DNA of 32,149 bases from Chloroflexota bacterium (GCA_022824865.1 JAJDZD010000042.1:1-32149), one strand, 5' to 3'. Positions 1-9,389 are shown, numbered from the stretch's first letter. The notes: generated by a model from the letters alone, not told the origin. Translations and numbers: made by a program.

Positions 1-110
1 CTACGAAAGTTCGGTTCTACTGATCCTGCCGGCGATTGCGACAATGCCCCGAGCATTCGAGTCGGGCGAGCGGGCGCACGTTTCAACGTGCCAAAAGAGA
101 GGCTGTAGCC

Positions 111-3100
111 GTGGCTGACGCAGCAACACGCATTCGCATCGTGGTCAACGGTGAGCTGGGAACGCCCGCGCAAGTGGCGCTGGATCGGCTCCGGCAAACG
201 CTCGACGAGAGCGGCTACACCGTCACCGACGACCATGCCGCGATCACGATCCAGGTGGGCACGTCTGCTTCGGCCCAGCCGGCTGACATTCTGGACGCGG
301 CGGGAGCCGCGCTGAACGACGCGCCCGAGTCCCTGGCGTTCGCCTTCGCCGGCGGAACCCTTGCAATCGGCGGCTCCGACGACCGCGGCCTCGCCTACGC
401 CTTGCGCGAAGCCTCTCGCCGCATTGAACTCGCCCCGGCACAGCTCGACTGGGCAGCCGCCTTCCCGCCCACCAGCGAGTCCCCCTTCCTCCGCAAGCGC
501 AGCGTCTGCATCTTTCCCCACAACGAAGCCGTCGACGGTCCCTGGTACTTCAACCCGGAGTTCTGGCAGGCCTACTTCGACAAGCTCTCGCTCTACCGCT
601 TCAACGCCTTCAGCCTCACCTTCGGCCACCAGACCGCCTACCTGGTTCCGCCCTACGCCTTCCTGGTCCCGATGCCCGAGTTCCGCCATGTCACCGTTCC
701 CAGCCTGACCGACGAGCAGCGGGAACGGAACCTCGCGACTCTCCAGATGATCTCCCGCACCGCCGTCGAGCGCGGCATCGACTTCACCTTCGGCGTCTGG
801 CAGCAGCACAGCTACGAGTACGGCGAATCGCTGGTCGAAGGTCTCAGTCTCGAAATCCTGGCCGACTACTGCGAACTCGGCATGGCCAAAGTCCTCAAGG
901 CCTGCCCAGACATTTCCGGCGTCCAGCTACGCGTGAATTCCGAGTCCGGCATCGAGGCCGAGGACAGCCCGGCCTTCTTCCGCTCGATCTACAGCGGCGT
1001 CGTGGCCGCCGGGCGCGAAATCGAAATCGACTGTCGTGCCAAGGCCATCGCCGACGACACCTGGGAAGGCGCGCTGGACACCGGACTGCCCACCACCGTC
1101 TCCACCAAGTTCTGGTGCGAACACCAGGGCATGCCCTACTCCGCCGGTCTCTTGCAGGACTTCGACCGCATGGACCGCCGCCACTCCTACGGCGACCTGC
1201 TCAAGTACCCGCGCGAGTACGAGTTCCTGCTCCGTATGTGGAACCTGGGCACCAACAAGTTCACCCTCTGGGGCGACCCGTCCTGGGTCCGCCGCTATGC
1301 CGAGAGCTGCGCCCTCGGCGGCTCCAAGGGCTTCGAAGTCTGTGCCCCCCTGTCCAACAAGGGCTTCCGCAACGTCGGCGGCGCCTGGCCGCTCTTCAAG
1401 CCGGATGGCATGAACTGGTTCGAGTTCGAGGACGAACGCTACTGGTTCTGGTACCTCCTCTTCGGCCGCCTCGGCTACGACCCCGCGTGCGACGCCTCTG
1501 CGTGGCAGCGCGAGTTCAACCACCGTTTCGGATCCGACGCCGGTGCCGACGTGCTGGACGCCGTCTCGGAGAGTTCCCACTATCTCCCGTTCATCACCGC
1601 CGTCCACCTGCCCTCCGCCAGCGTCTTCGGCTGGTGGGCCGAACGCGACACCGGCGGCCTGCTCGACGCCTACCTCGAAGTCGAACCCAGCGACCTCGCC
1701 GGTTTCTACGGCGCCAGCGAATACGTCGAGGACTACTTGGCGGACGCCGTTCGCGCCAAGCTCACCCCGCTCCAGATCGCCGAGCGCCTCGAGCGGCACG
1801 CCAACGCCGCCGATGCCGCCCTCGATCGAGCGGATGGCTCGGTTCAGAGCGAGGCCCACCCCGAATTCCAGGGTATCGAAGCCGATGTCCGCCTCTGTTC
1901 CGGCCTCGCGCGCTACCACGCCCACAAGCTACGAGCCGGCCTGGACCTCGCCTTCTTCTACCTGGCCGGCGCCGCCGATCGCTTGCGGTCCGCCAGGGTC
2001 CACATGCAATCGGCCCGCGACCAGTGGCAGGCCATCGTTGACCACACCGACGGCCTCTACGACGACGAGATGATCTTCGGCCCCGTCAAGGACGAAGCCG
2101 GCACCTGGAAGCGCCTCACGCCCTACCTGGACCACGACCTCGCCCGCCTGGACGAAGTCCAGCGAGTCTTCGAACGATTCGGCCTCTTCGCCCACGGCTT
2201 CGACTTCGGCGACGAACCCGTCGACCCGCGCCCCTGGATCCCGCGAACCATGCAGTCCGCCTGGGTCGAACGACGCTTCCGCGCCGTCTCACCCGACGTC
2301 CAGTACACGCCAACGCGCGGCATCGGCTGGAAGATGACGCGCGACATTCGCGCCTTCAGCCCGCCGCTCCCTGACAACGGCGACCTGCTGGGCCGCAATC
2401 GGGAACCCGGCGATCTTCCCCTCCGCCTCCTGGAAGACGACTTCCAGCACCGCGGACCTAACCCCGGCTACGTCGAGCACACCTTCCGCGCCAACGTCGC
2501 ACCCGGAATCTACGAAGTGACGGCGGTGATGGGCGACACCAGCCCCGACGCCGTTGACCGCGGCCCCATGTGGCTCACCTTCCAGGGCCGTCACCAGACC
2601 GAACGCTTCACCATTCCCGCCGGCCAGGTCGTTCAGAAGACCCAGCGCTGCAACATCGCCAACGGGCGGCTCGAGCTTGAAATCAACTCCCACCCCGCCT
2701 CGGACTGGGTCATCAACGCCCTGGTCGTCCGCGAAGCCGCCCCCCAGATCGGCCACGCACCGATCAGAAGCGCCGCGCCGGGCAATCTCGACCTGACAGC
2801 AACCGTCACCGCCCCCGACGGCGTCGAAAGCGTCGTCCTGGCGTGGCGTACGGGCGACGGCCCCTGGCAGCGCACACCCATGTCCGCCGACGGCGACGTC
2901 TACGCGGCCAGCATCGCGCTCCCCAACGGGCGCGACGCCGCCTACTACATCGAAGCCACCGACACCAACGGCGAAACTCGATCATGGCCGAAAGCCGGCG
3001 CGAGTGCTCCACAGTCCATAGCCGTGGGAAGCGCGGCAGCTGCCCCCTCGGTCGACGTGGAACGCGCCTCCCTCGCCGTCCCCGGCCAGGACCTGGCAGT

Positions 3101-3359
3101 CACCGCCCGCGTGGACTCCGCCGAGGACCTCGCGCTCGTCACCCTTTACTACCGCGACCTCAACCAGCGCGAACTCTTCACGCCCGTTCCCATGCAGCAA
3201 ACGAACGGCGTCTGGTCGGCCACTATTCCCGGCATGGACATCGTGCCGGACTGGGACCTCATGTACTACGTCGAGGCCATCGACCGCCTGGGTAACGGCT
3301 CTATCGGGCCCAACCTGGACGTCGAGACCCCCTACGTCGTGGTTCCCGTTCAGCACTAG
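111..3359 (+). CDS. Large multidomain glycoside-hydrolase-like protein
   Basis: This is probably a carbohydrate-active enzyme of 1082 residues. Residues 1-115 look like the small alpha/beta domain that precedes the barrel in GH20 and GH67 enzymes, ending in a 'DRGLAYALREASRR' helix. Residues about 125-480 look like a TIM barrel; the segment GVQLRVNSESGI, with Glu278, is a possible active-site strand. A helical region follows, then a beta-sandwich of carbohydrate-binding type (about 784-875) and two Ig/FN3-like domains (about 883-958 and 980-1080). An upstream ATG at 36 is in frame, but AGAGAGG at 96-102 lies 8 nt before the GTG at 111, so I choose that start. From this start (MADAATRIRIVV) no signal peptide is visible, which suggests a cytoplasmic enzyme acting on imported oligosaccharides. 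The GH family cannot be fixed by eye; an alpha-glucuronidase-like role is a guess encouraged by the uronate-dehydrogenase-like gene at 17429. Confidence 0.6.
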   Translation: MADAATRIRIVVNGELGTPAQVALDRLRQTLDESGYTVTDDHAAITIQVGTSASAQPADILDAAGAALNDAPESLAFAFAGGTLAIGGSDDRGLAYALREASRRIELAPAQLDWAAAFPPTSESPFLRKRSVCIFPHNEAVDGPWYFNPEFWQAYFDKLSLYRFNAFSLTFGHQTAYLVPPYAFLVPMPEFRHVTVPSLTDEQRERNLATLQMISRTAVERGIDFTFGVWQQHSYEYGESLVEGLSLEILADYCELGMAKVLKACPDISGVQLRVNSESGIEAEDSPAFFRSIYSGVVAAGREIEIDCRAKAIADDTWEGALDTGLPTTVSTKFWCEHQGMPYSAGLLQDFDRMDRRHSYGDLLKYPREYEFLLRMWNLGTNKFTLWGDPSWVRRYAESCALGGSKGFEVCAPLSNKGFRNVGGAWPLFKPDGMNWFEFEDERYWFWYLLFGRLGYDPACDASAWQREFNHRFGSDAGADVLDAVSESSHYLPFITAVHLPSASVFGWWAERDTGGLLDAYLEVEPSDLAGFYGASEYVEDYLADAVRAKLTPLQIAERLERHANAADAALDRADGSVQSEAHPEFQGIEADVRLCSGLARYHAHKLRAGLDLAFFYLAGAADRLRSARVHMQSARDQWQAIVDHTDGLYDDEMIFGPVKDEAGTWKRLTPYLDHDLARLDEVQRVFERFGLFAHGFDFGDEPVDPRPWIPRTMQSAWVERRFRAVSPDVQYTPTRGIGWKMTRDIRAFSPPLPDNGDLLGRNREPGDLPLRLLEDDFQHRGPNPGYVEHTFRANVAPGIYEVTAVMGDTSPDAVDRGPMWLTFQGRHQTERFTIPAGQVVQKTQRCNIANGRLELEINSHPASDWVINALVVREAAPQIGHAPIRSAAPGNLDLTATVTAPDGVESVVLAWRTGDGPWQRTPMSADGDVYAASIALPNGRDAAYYIEATDTNGETRSWPKAGASAPQSIAVGSAAAAPSVDVERASLAVPGQDLAVTARVDSAEDLALVTLYYRDLNQRELFTPVPMQQTNGVWSATIPGMDIVPDWDLMYYVEAIDRLGNGSIGPNLDVETPYVVVPVQH

Positions 3360-3429
3360 GCGCCCAGTGTCACCTTTCAGTCTGGGAGCACGTACGATAG
3401 ACGCCGTCGGCCAAGCCAGGGAGTTCCGC

Positions 3430-3582
3430 ATGCCGGCCACCAAGCTGCGGAAAGTCGTACCTCGACGCCGCGTCGTAGCCCTGCTCGCCACCGGCCTGCT
3501 GCTGGCGGCCTGCGGCGGCGAAGAAAAGAAGAGCGGGCAGTTCAAGATGCACAAGACCATCGGCGACGGGCCGGGTATGTAG
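3430..3582 (+). CDS. Very small predicted lipoprotein (50 aa)
   Basis: The 50-residue product has a basic N-terminus (KLRKVVPRRR), a short hydrophobic stretch and a lipobox LLLAAC followed by GG. It should therefore be cleaved by signal peptidase II, lipidated and anchored to the membrane. Only about 23 residues remain after the cysteine, ending in KMHKTIGDGPGM. The ATG at 3430 is preceded by AGGGAG at a suitable distance. The longer in-frame reading from 3367 would put 21 non-signal residues in front, so I reject it. The gene lies between the GH-like gene and comM on the same strand, 38 nt before comM. I do not recognise a family. The mature peptide is so short that it may be a structural or regulatory lipopeptide or a decayed remnant. 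Confidence 0.6.
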   Translation: MPATKLRKVVPRRRVVALLATGLLLAACGGEEKKSGQFKMHKTIGDGPGM

Positions 3583-3620
3583 CGCAGTAAGCGCGGCTGG
3601 GCGGGCCGCTCCTGGCACAC

Positions 3621-5141
3621 ATGCTTGGCACCGTACACAGCTGCGCGATTACCGGCCTTGACGGCGTCGTTCTTGACGTCGAGGCCGATATCAGCAACGG
3701 CCTGCCCAAACACAACGTCGTCGGCTTGCCCGATGCCGCCGTGCAAGAGGCCCGCGAACGCACCCGCAGCGCCATCCGCAACAGCGGCGCCGTGTTCCCC
3801 GAGCGCCGCCTCACCGTAAACCTCGCCCCGGCCGACATCCGCAAGGAAGGCCCCGTCTACGACCTCCCCATGGCCGTAGCCATCCTGGCCGCAACCGGCC
3901 AACTCGAGGGCTTCGACGACAACCAGGCCGTCTATCTCGGCGAGTTGTCGCTCGACGGAGGCGTTCGCCACACCCACGGCGTCCTCCCCATGGTTGCCGC
4001 CGCCCGCGACGCCGGCGTGGACAAGGCCTTCGTCCCGGCCGTTGACGGCGCCGAAGCTGCCGTCGTGGAGGGCATCTCCGTCTATCCCGTCGAGTCCCTC
4101 CAACAGCTCATCGCCCACTATATGGGCCTCATTCGCATCGAACCCCTGCCCGTCACCGAAATGTCGACCGGGTCCGCCAGCTATCCGGTGGACTTCGCCG
4201 ACGTCCGCGGCCACGAACACGCCAAGCGCGCCCTCGAAGTCGCCGCCGCCGGCGCCCACAACGTGCTCATGGTCGGCCCGCCCGGCTCCGGCAAGACTCT
4301 GCTCGCCCGCGCGCTGCCTTCGGTTCTTCCGCCCATGACCCTCGATGAAGCCATCGAGGTCACCAAGATCTACAGCATCGCCGGCCAGCTTCGCGACGGC
4401 ACCGGCCTCGTCGTCGAGCGTCCCTTCCGCGCCCCCCACCACACCGTCACCTACGCCGGCATGGTCGGCGGCGGCGCCTCGCCTCGCCCCGGCGAAATCA
4501 GCCTCGCCCACCGCGGCGTCCTCTTCCTGGACGAGTTCCCCGAATTCGGCCGCCAGACCCTCGAATCCCTCCGCCAGCCTCTCGAAGACGGCCACATCAC
4601 CATCACCCGCGCCGCCTACAGCGTCGACCTGCCCGCCCGCCTGATGTTGGTCGCCGCCATGAACCCCTCGCCCTCCGGCTTCGCCGCCACGGACGGCCCC
4701 GGCGGCGGCATGAGCGCCGAAGCCGCCCGCCGCTACCGCAACCGCATCTCCGGCCCGCTGCTCGACCGCATCGACGTCCACATCGACGTCCCCCGCCTCG
4801 AATACGCCAAGATGGCCGACGACACCGAGCGCGAACCGTCAGCCCACGTCCAGGCCCGCATCGCCCGAGCGCGCAAGATCCAGGAAGACCGCCTCGCCCC
4901 CCACGGGTTCTTCACCAACGCCGAGCTCACCGCCCGCCTGATCTCCCGCATCTGCGCCCTCGAACCCGACGCCGAACGCCTCCTCCGCAGCGCCCACGAC
5001 CGACTCTCCCTCAGCGGCCGCGGCCACCACCGCGTCCTCAAGCTCGCGCGAACCATCGCCGATCTCTCGGAGAGCGAAACAATCCGAATCGAGCACCTGG
5101 CCGAAGCCCTGCAATACCGCCCCACGCTCGACGAAACCTAG
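3621..5141 (+). CDS. comM: YifB/ComM family Mg-chelatase-like AAA+ ATPase
   Basis: The 506-residue product has the full YifB/ComM layout. An N-terminal Lon-protease-like domain (to about residue 180; hallmarks SNGLPKHNVVGLPDAAVQEARER and PADIRKEGPVYDLP) is followed by a magnesium-chelatase-type AAA+ domain. Walker A is GPPGSGKT near residue 218 and Walker B is VLFLDEFPEF near residue 300. AMNPSP serves as sensor 1, and the LLDRIDVHIDV segment and C-terminal helical lid are intact. In naturally transformable bacteria ComM is a hexameric helicase that promotes branch migration of incoming single-stranded DNA during recombination. Length is normal and no motif is missing. The ATG start has only a weak ribosome site. 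The downstream neighbour is convergent, so this is probably the last gene of its unit. Confidence 0.93.
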   Translation: MLGTVHSCAITGLDGVVLDVEADISNGLPKHNVVGLPDAAVQEARERTRSAIRNSGAVFPERRLTVNLAPADIRKEGPVYDLPMAVAILAATGQLEGFDDNQAVYLGELSLDGGVRHTHGVLPMVAAARDAGVDKAFVPAVDGAEAAVVEGISVYPVESLQQLIAHYMGLIRIEPLPVTEMSTGSASYPVDFADVRGHEHAKRALEVAAAGAHNVLMVGPPGSGKTLLARALPSVLPPMTLDEAIEVTKIYSIAGQLRDGTGLVVERPFRAPHHTVTYAGMVGGGASPRPGEISLAHRGVLFLDEFPEFGRQTLESLRQPLEDGHITITRAAYSVDLPARLMLVAAMNPSPSGFAATDGPGGGMSAEAARRYRNRISGPLLDRIDVHIDVPRLEYAKMADDTEREPSAHVQARIARARKIQEDRLAPHGFFTNAELTARLISRICALEPDAERLLRSAHDRLSLSGRGHHRVLKLARTIADLSESETIRIEHLAEALQYRPTLDET

Positions 5142-5157
5142 CCGGAGCCGCTCTGAA

Positions 5158-6402
5158 TTAGCCCTGCGCTTCCGCCAGCCGCGCAATCGGCCGTTCGTTG
5201 ATCGGTAGGTGAATCAGCGCCGCCGCAATCCCAAGAACGATCCCGGCCACCCACATCCCGTCATAGCTTCCCGTCGCCTCGTAGATTCCACCAGCCAGCC
5301 AGATGCCCGAAAACGACCCGAGCTGATGCGAAAGGAACACAAACGAAAACAGCGTGGCCAGGTACCGCACTCCGAAGACCCGCGCCACGATTGCGTTCGT
5401 CAGCGGCACCGTCGCCAGCCACAGCAACCCCATCAGCGAGGCAAACATGTACGCCACCGGCTCCGTCTTCGGCAGCAGCAGGAATGCGGCAATCACCGCG
5501 GCCCGGCTTGCATAGATGAAGCTCAGGCTCAGCCGTCGACTCAGGTGCGTCCCCGCCATACCTGACAGAAACGACCCGACGATGTTGAAGAACCCGATCA
5601 GCGACAGCGCAATCGCGCCCACGCGCGGCTCGAACCCCAGGTCCAGCATGTACGCCGGTAAGTGAACCGTGATGAACGCCACGTGAAACCCACACACAAA
5701 AAACCCCATCGTCAGCAGTAGATAGCCCCGGTGTCCTACCGCTTCCCGGATCGCCGCCCCCACGCTCTCCTTGGCCGACTCCTCGGCCGCCACCTCGGGG
5801 TTCCCGGGAAGCACGAACGCCAGTGGCACGATGGCTAGAAACCCCACCGCCAGGATCAGCAGCGCATCGCTCCATCCAAACGCGCTGATAAACCCCTGCG
5901 TAATCGGCGAGAAGATCACCTGGCCCAGCGATCCGGCCGCCATTCCCAGTCCCATCACCAGGGGCCGCCGTTTCGGCTCCACCATCCGCGCCATGGTGGC
6001 GATGACGAGCGAAAACGACGTGAAGGCATTAGTGCCGCCAACCAGCAGCCCTGCCACCAGCAGGAACACCAGGGCCGACTCAACCAGCGTCATGAGCCAC
6101 AGACCCAGCGCATAGGCAACGGCGCCGGCCACCATCACCCGCACCGGTCCGAACCTGTCCGACGAAGCCGCCGCCAGCGGCAGCACCACCCCGAACGTCA
6201 GTTGCTGCGTCGCCATCGCCACGCTGAATGCCTCGCGCGACCAGCCCCGCGCCTCGGTCATCGGCGGCAGGAACAGCCCGAATATCGACCGCGTACCAAA
6301 CCCGATCACCGCAATCAGCGCGCACGCCGCAATCACCAGCAGCGGCGTCTGCCACCGCGCAAGTCCGTTGGACGCCTGGGTCCCTGCCGCCGCCGAACCC
6401 AT
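5158..6402 (-). CDS. MFS transporter, monocarboxylate/OFA-like
   Basis: The 414-residue product is strongly hydrophobic with the length and spacing of a 12-helix major facilitator. The loop after helix 2 reads SSDRFGPVRVM, a variant of the MFS motif A. The stretch GFFVCGFHVAFITVHLPAYMLDLG and the RSIFGLFLPPMTEARGWSREAFS opening resemble the monocarboxylate/oxalate-formate branch of MFS, so a small organic acid is the likely substrate. It is the third gene of an SDR / acetoacetate-decarboxylase-like / MFS operon, 60 nt after the second gene. The ATG at 6402 has no strong ribosome site. Import and export cannot be told apart from sequence. Confidence 0.85.
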   Translation of the reverse strand: MGSAAAGTQASNGLARWQTPLLVIAACALIAVIGFGTRSIFGLFLPPMTEARGWSREAFSVAMATQQLTFGVVLPLAAASSDRFGPVRVMVAGAVAYALGLWLMTLVESALVFLLVAGLLVGGTNAFTSFSLVIATMARMVEPKRRPLVMGLGMAAGSLGQVIFSPITQGFISAFGWSDALLILAVGFLAIVPLAFVLPGNPEVAAEESAKESVGAAIREAVGHRGYLLLTMGFFVCGFHVAFITVHLPAYMLDLGFEPRVGAIALSLIGFFNIVGSFLSGMAGTHLSRRLSLSFIYASRAAVIAAFLLLPKTEPVAYMFASLMGLLWLATVPLTNAIVARVFGVRYLATLFSFVFLSHQLGSFSGIWLAGGIYEATGSYDGMWVAGIVLGIAAALIHLPINERPIARLAEAQG

Positions 6403-6462
6403 GCCTAGCGGCGACCTTGCAACATTATGTCAACTAACGGCTCGGCCAAATGCCCGTGGCGC

Positions 6463-7305
6463 CTACCGCAGAATGCGCTGATCAATCAGATCCCTGCCGC
6501 CCACGCTGAGCTCGATGCTCGCCCCCCGAAACTCCTTCACCTCGAGCTCGGCCAGTGCATTCACGACCATGTACTGCGTCGGCAAGTCCTCCCAGCGCGC
6601 ACGCTCGAACGTCACCGAGCCCTCCCCTTGCCAGCGTTGCGGTTCGCTCACGGGCGGATTCTGTGGACTCAGTACCGCGTACTCCGCGTCTGCCTCGCCC
6701 CATGCGCCCGTCTTCGGAACGTACTTGTAGTGCAGCGTCCCCGTTAGCGAACCGTCGTCTGCGGAACTACTCGGCCCCGCCGCCGGCTCTTCCACCGCCA
6801 CCATGTTCGAAAGGCGCATGTCCATGAACCGGAACCCCAACCAGCTCGCCGTGCACTGCGTCTCGCCCCCGTGAACCACCGGCTCGGGCAGCGCGCAGTA
6901 GATCTTTGAAAAGCCCAATTGCTCGCGTCCGGTCAGAATCGGGTCCGTCAGGTTCTCCCACAGCACCAGCAGCAGCGGCCCCGTCGCCTGGTCCCGCGAT
7001 CCGTTGAATCTGGCCTGAAACGTCACCCCCAGCGTGTTGTACCCGCGCCCCGCCAGCCAGTCGATCTCGGTCATGTAGCTGGCCGAAACCGTAACCACCG
7101 GCTCCCCGACCTGCTCGAACCCCGGCGGCAGCAGCGCTTCCAGCTGCGCCTGCTCCGTCAGAAAACTGACCGAATACCGCCGCGACTTCCGTTCATCGAC
7201 GCCGAACGCCCCCATCTCGCCGCCCGGCCCCTGCCGCGGGCCGCTCATCGGCCCGAAGTGCGTCGGCATCAGATACATCGTCTTCGGCTTCAGCTTGTAC
7301 GGCAT
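6463..7305 (-). CDS. Acetoacetate decarboxylase-like protein
   Basis: The 280-residue product fits the acetoacetate decarboxylase superfamily. The segment NLTDPILTGREQLGFSKIYC matches the family's conserved 'GRE..G.PK' region. Its lysine (Lys134) would be the Schiff-base residue that attacks a beta-keto acid and promotes loss of CO2. Members of this superfamily also include cyclases and aldolase-dehydratases, so decarboxylation of acetoacetate itself is not assured. The ATG at 7303-7305 directly follows the TGA of the upstream SDR gene with no spacer, which points to translational coupling. The SDR could supply a beta-keto acid by oxidising a hydroxy acid; that link is inferred from gene order. 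Confidence 0.8.
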   Translation of the reverse strand: MPYKLKPKTMYLMPTHFGPMSGPRQGPGGEMGAFGVDERKSRRYSVSFLTEQAQLEALLPPGFEQVGEPVVTVSASYMTEIDWLAGRGYNTLGVTFQARFNGSRDQATGPLLLVLWENLTDPILTGREQLGFSKIYCALPEPVVHGGETQCTASWLGFRFMDMRLSNMVAVEEPAAGPSSSADDGSLTGTLHYKYVPKTGAWGEADAEYAVLSPQNPPVSEPQRWQGEGSVTFERARWEDLPTQYMVVNALAELEVKEFRGASIELSVGGRDLIDQRILR

Positions 7306-8154
7306 TCAGTCACCCTCGGAGAGCGGTCCCAGGTCCGGCTCCTGCAGAAGATCATGAGCCAGCAGCGGCTGCGCGGCAAAGAGTCCTCCGTCCACCGGCA
7401 GCGTCACGCCCGTAACCCAGCGCGACTCGTCGCTGGCCAGGTACACCGCCGCCCACGCAATGTCCCACGGCGTCCCCTCCGTTCCCAGCGGACTCACCCG
7501 CCGTCGCAGTTCACGGTCTACCGGTTTGATCCTCGACTGATACGCCGACTGCAGGTGCCCCGGCACGATGCAATTGGCCCGAATCCCCTCACGACCATGG
7601 AATGCCGCCGTATTGCGTGTCAGGATCGGCAGCGCACCCTTCGTCACCGAATAGGCCACCCCCCGGTGCCGCGCCCCGGCAATTCCGTCGATCGACGACA
7701 CGTTGATTATCGAACCGCCGCCCGAGGCAACCATGGCCGGAATCGCGTGCTTGCTCGCCAGCACCGCGCTCTTCAGGTTTAGGTCGAACGCCTGCATCAA
7801 CACGTCCTCGTCGATCTCCGCCACGCCCTTCCGCAGGTCATGACCGCTCCAGCGGAACCCCAGGTTATTCATCAGCACGTGCAGACCGCCGTAACGTTCG
7901 ACCGCCGTCGCCACCATCGCCCGGCAGTCATCGCCTGAAGTCGCATCGCCAGTAAAGACCGATCCCTCGCCGCCCTCTTCCAGGATCGCGTCTACCGTCC
8001 GCCGCGCATTCTCCGCGGCAATATCCGCCACTAGCACCCGCGCGCCCTCCCGCGCCATGCACACGCAGGACGCCCGTCCGGTCCCAATCTCCCCGGGCTG
8101 GCTCCCGCCGCCCGTGACCACGGCAACCTTGCCCGCCAGCCGGCCTTCACTCAT
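7306..8154 (-). CDS. Short-chain dehydrogenase/reductase (SDR)
   Basis: A classical SDR of 282 residues. The NAD(P)-binding loop is TGGGSQPGEIGTGRA (residues 14-28), a lengthened version of the usual TGxxxGIG that some SDR subfamilies carry. The catalytic Ser lies in INVSSIDG and the Tyr/Lys pair in AYSVTKG. The C-terminal LPVDGGLFA is typical. The reaction should be interconversion of an alcohol and a ketone with NAD(P). An in-frame ATG at 8175 would add seven residues, but the ATG at 8154 (MSEGRLAGKVAVVTG) sits at the usual distance from the first strand and follows a GGGGG-rich ribosome site. It heads an operon with the decarboxylase-like and MFS genes and is divergent from a Gfo/Idh gene 217 bp away. 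Confidence 0.92.
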   Translation of the reverse strand: MSEGRLAGKVAVVTGGGSQPGEIGTGRASCVCMAREGARVLVADIAAENARRTVDAILEEGGEGSVFTGDATSGDDCRAMVATAVERYGGLHVLMNNLGFRWSGHDLRKGVAEIDEDVLMQAFDLNLKSAVLASKHAIPAMVASGGGSIINVSSIDGIAGARHRGVAYSVTKGALPILTRNTAAFHGREGIRANCIVPGHLQSAYQSRIKPVDRELRRRVSPLGTEGTPWDIAWAAVYLASDESRWVTGVTLPVDGGLFAAQPLLAHDLLQEPDLGPLSEGD

Positions 8155-8371
8155 TGGCGCCCCCGGCGACCGCAAGCGGCTTGACTCTGAGCGCGCACGT
8201 CAATCCTGCTCCAACTGGAGTACTTGGCCTAAGCCTACGCTGCCCGCCATCCGTCTCTCGTCTACCGCCCTTGACGCGCGGGCCCCACCGGTCCAGATTG
8301 CGCGGTGATTGCCAGCGAATAGACATCCCACCGGCCGCACGACGGTCCGCAATGGGACGGAAGGTACTGAT

Positions 8372-9367
8372 ATGCGCGTAGGCGTGGCCGGAGTCGGCCG
8401 TATCGGGCGCCCGCACGCCGAACGGCTCGTGGCGCATCCGGAAGTGTCGGAAGTGCTGCTGCAGGACGCCAGCACGGATCTTGCGACATCCGTCGCCAAC
8501 GACTTGGGCCTTCGATCCGTCGCCGGCTACGACGAACTGCTCGCCTCCGTCGACGCCGTCCTGATCGCCGCCACCACCACCGCCCACGCCGAACTCCTGC
8601 AAGCCGCCGTCGAAGCCGGCATCCCCACCCTTTGCGAAAAACCCATCTCGCACGACCTCCAACGATCGCGCGAGGTCGTCGCCCTCATCCATCAGCGCAA
8701 CGTTCCAGTACAGATGGGCTTCCAGCGCCGCTTCGATCCCGGCTTCCAGGCCGCCGCCGACCTGGTCGCGGCCGGAGGGCTGGGAACGCTCTATACCCTT
8801 CGCACCGTCGGTCACGATCCCGAACCTGCCACCGAGGCCTACATCGCCGGCTCCGGCGGCATGTTCCGCGACTTCAGCGTCCACGACTTCGACGCGATCC
8901 GCTTCGTCACCGGCGAAGAGGTCGTCCAGGTATTCGCTCAGACCGCCGTCCGCAAGTGGGACGTCTACGGCCGCTTCGACGACTGCGACACCGCGATAGC
9001 CACCTGCACCCTCTCCGGCGGTGCGCTGGGCCTCCTCAGCTACACCCGCCACAACCCGCTCGGCTACGACATCCGCATGGAACTCTTCGGCTCCCGCGAC
9101 AGCGTCGTGGTCGGCTGGGACCCTCGCGCTCCGCTCCGCTCGCTGGAGCCCGGCGGCCCGCCGCTCGGAGCGCATCCCTACCCCGACTTCCACGACCGCT
9201 TCGCCCACGCTTATGCCGCCGAGGTCGACGCCTTCCTGGATGTAGCCCGCGGCCGCCAGCCCTCGTGCAGCACGGCCGACGACGCCGTCGAAGCCCTCCG
9301 CGCCGCCATCGCCTGCGACATCTCCAGCCGCGAAGGCCGCCCCGTGTCGCTAACCGAAGTGCCCTAG
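8372..9367 (+). CDS. Gfo/Idh/MocA family oxidoreductase (inositol 2-dehydrogenase-like)
   Basis: The 331-residue product has the two-domain Gfo/Idh/MocA plan: a Rossmann fold starting MRVGVAGVGRIG, a CEKP motif at residues 88-91 (Lys90 is the expected catalytic lysine), and a C-terminal sheet domain with a GGMFRDFSVHDFDAIRFV segment that matches the active-site Asp/His helix of inositol 2-dehydrogenases. It should oxidise a sugar or cyclitol hydroxyl with NAD(P). An in-frame TTG at 8309 adds 21 residues without a fold; GGAAGG upstream of the ATG at 8372 supports the shorter start. It is a single-gene unit, convergent with the formamidase gene 22 bp away. Confidence 0.9.
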   Translation: MRVGVAGVGRIGRPHAERLVAHPEVSEVLLQDASTDLATSVANDLGLRSVAGYDELLASVDAVLIAATTTAHAELLQAAVEAGIPTLCEKPISHDLQRSREVVALIHQRNVPVQMGFQRRFDPGFQAAADLVAAGGLGTLYTLRTVGHDPEPATEAYIAGSGGMFRDFSVHDFDAIRFVTGEEVVQVFAQTAVRKWDVYGRFDDCDTAIATCTLSGGALGLLSYTRHNPLGYDIRMELFGSRDSVVVGWDPRAPLRSLEPGGPPLGAHPYPDFHDRFAHAYAAEVDAFLDVARGRQPSCSTADDAVEALRAAIACDISSREGRPVSLTEVP

Positions 9368-9389
9368 AGACGGACTCGCCGACGCAAGC

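Noticed and set aside
2982-4781. 599-codon open frame on the minus strand
   Set aside because: It is antisense to comM and the end of the GH-like gene, has Gly/Ala/Val/Asp-rich low-complexity composition and no domain; such shadows are expected at this G+C.
8181-8203. TTGAC-N13-GTCAA inverted repeat before the SDR gene
   Set aside because: Arms of five bases are too short to separate from chance, and no matching site was seen at other promoters.
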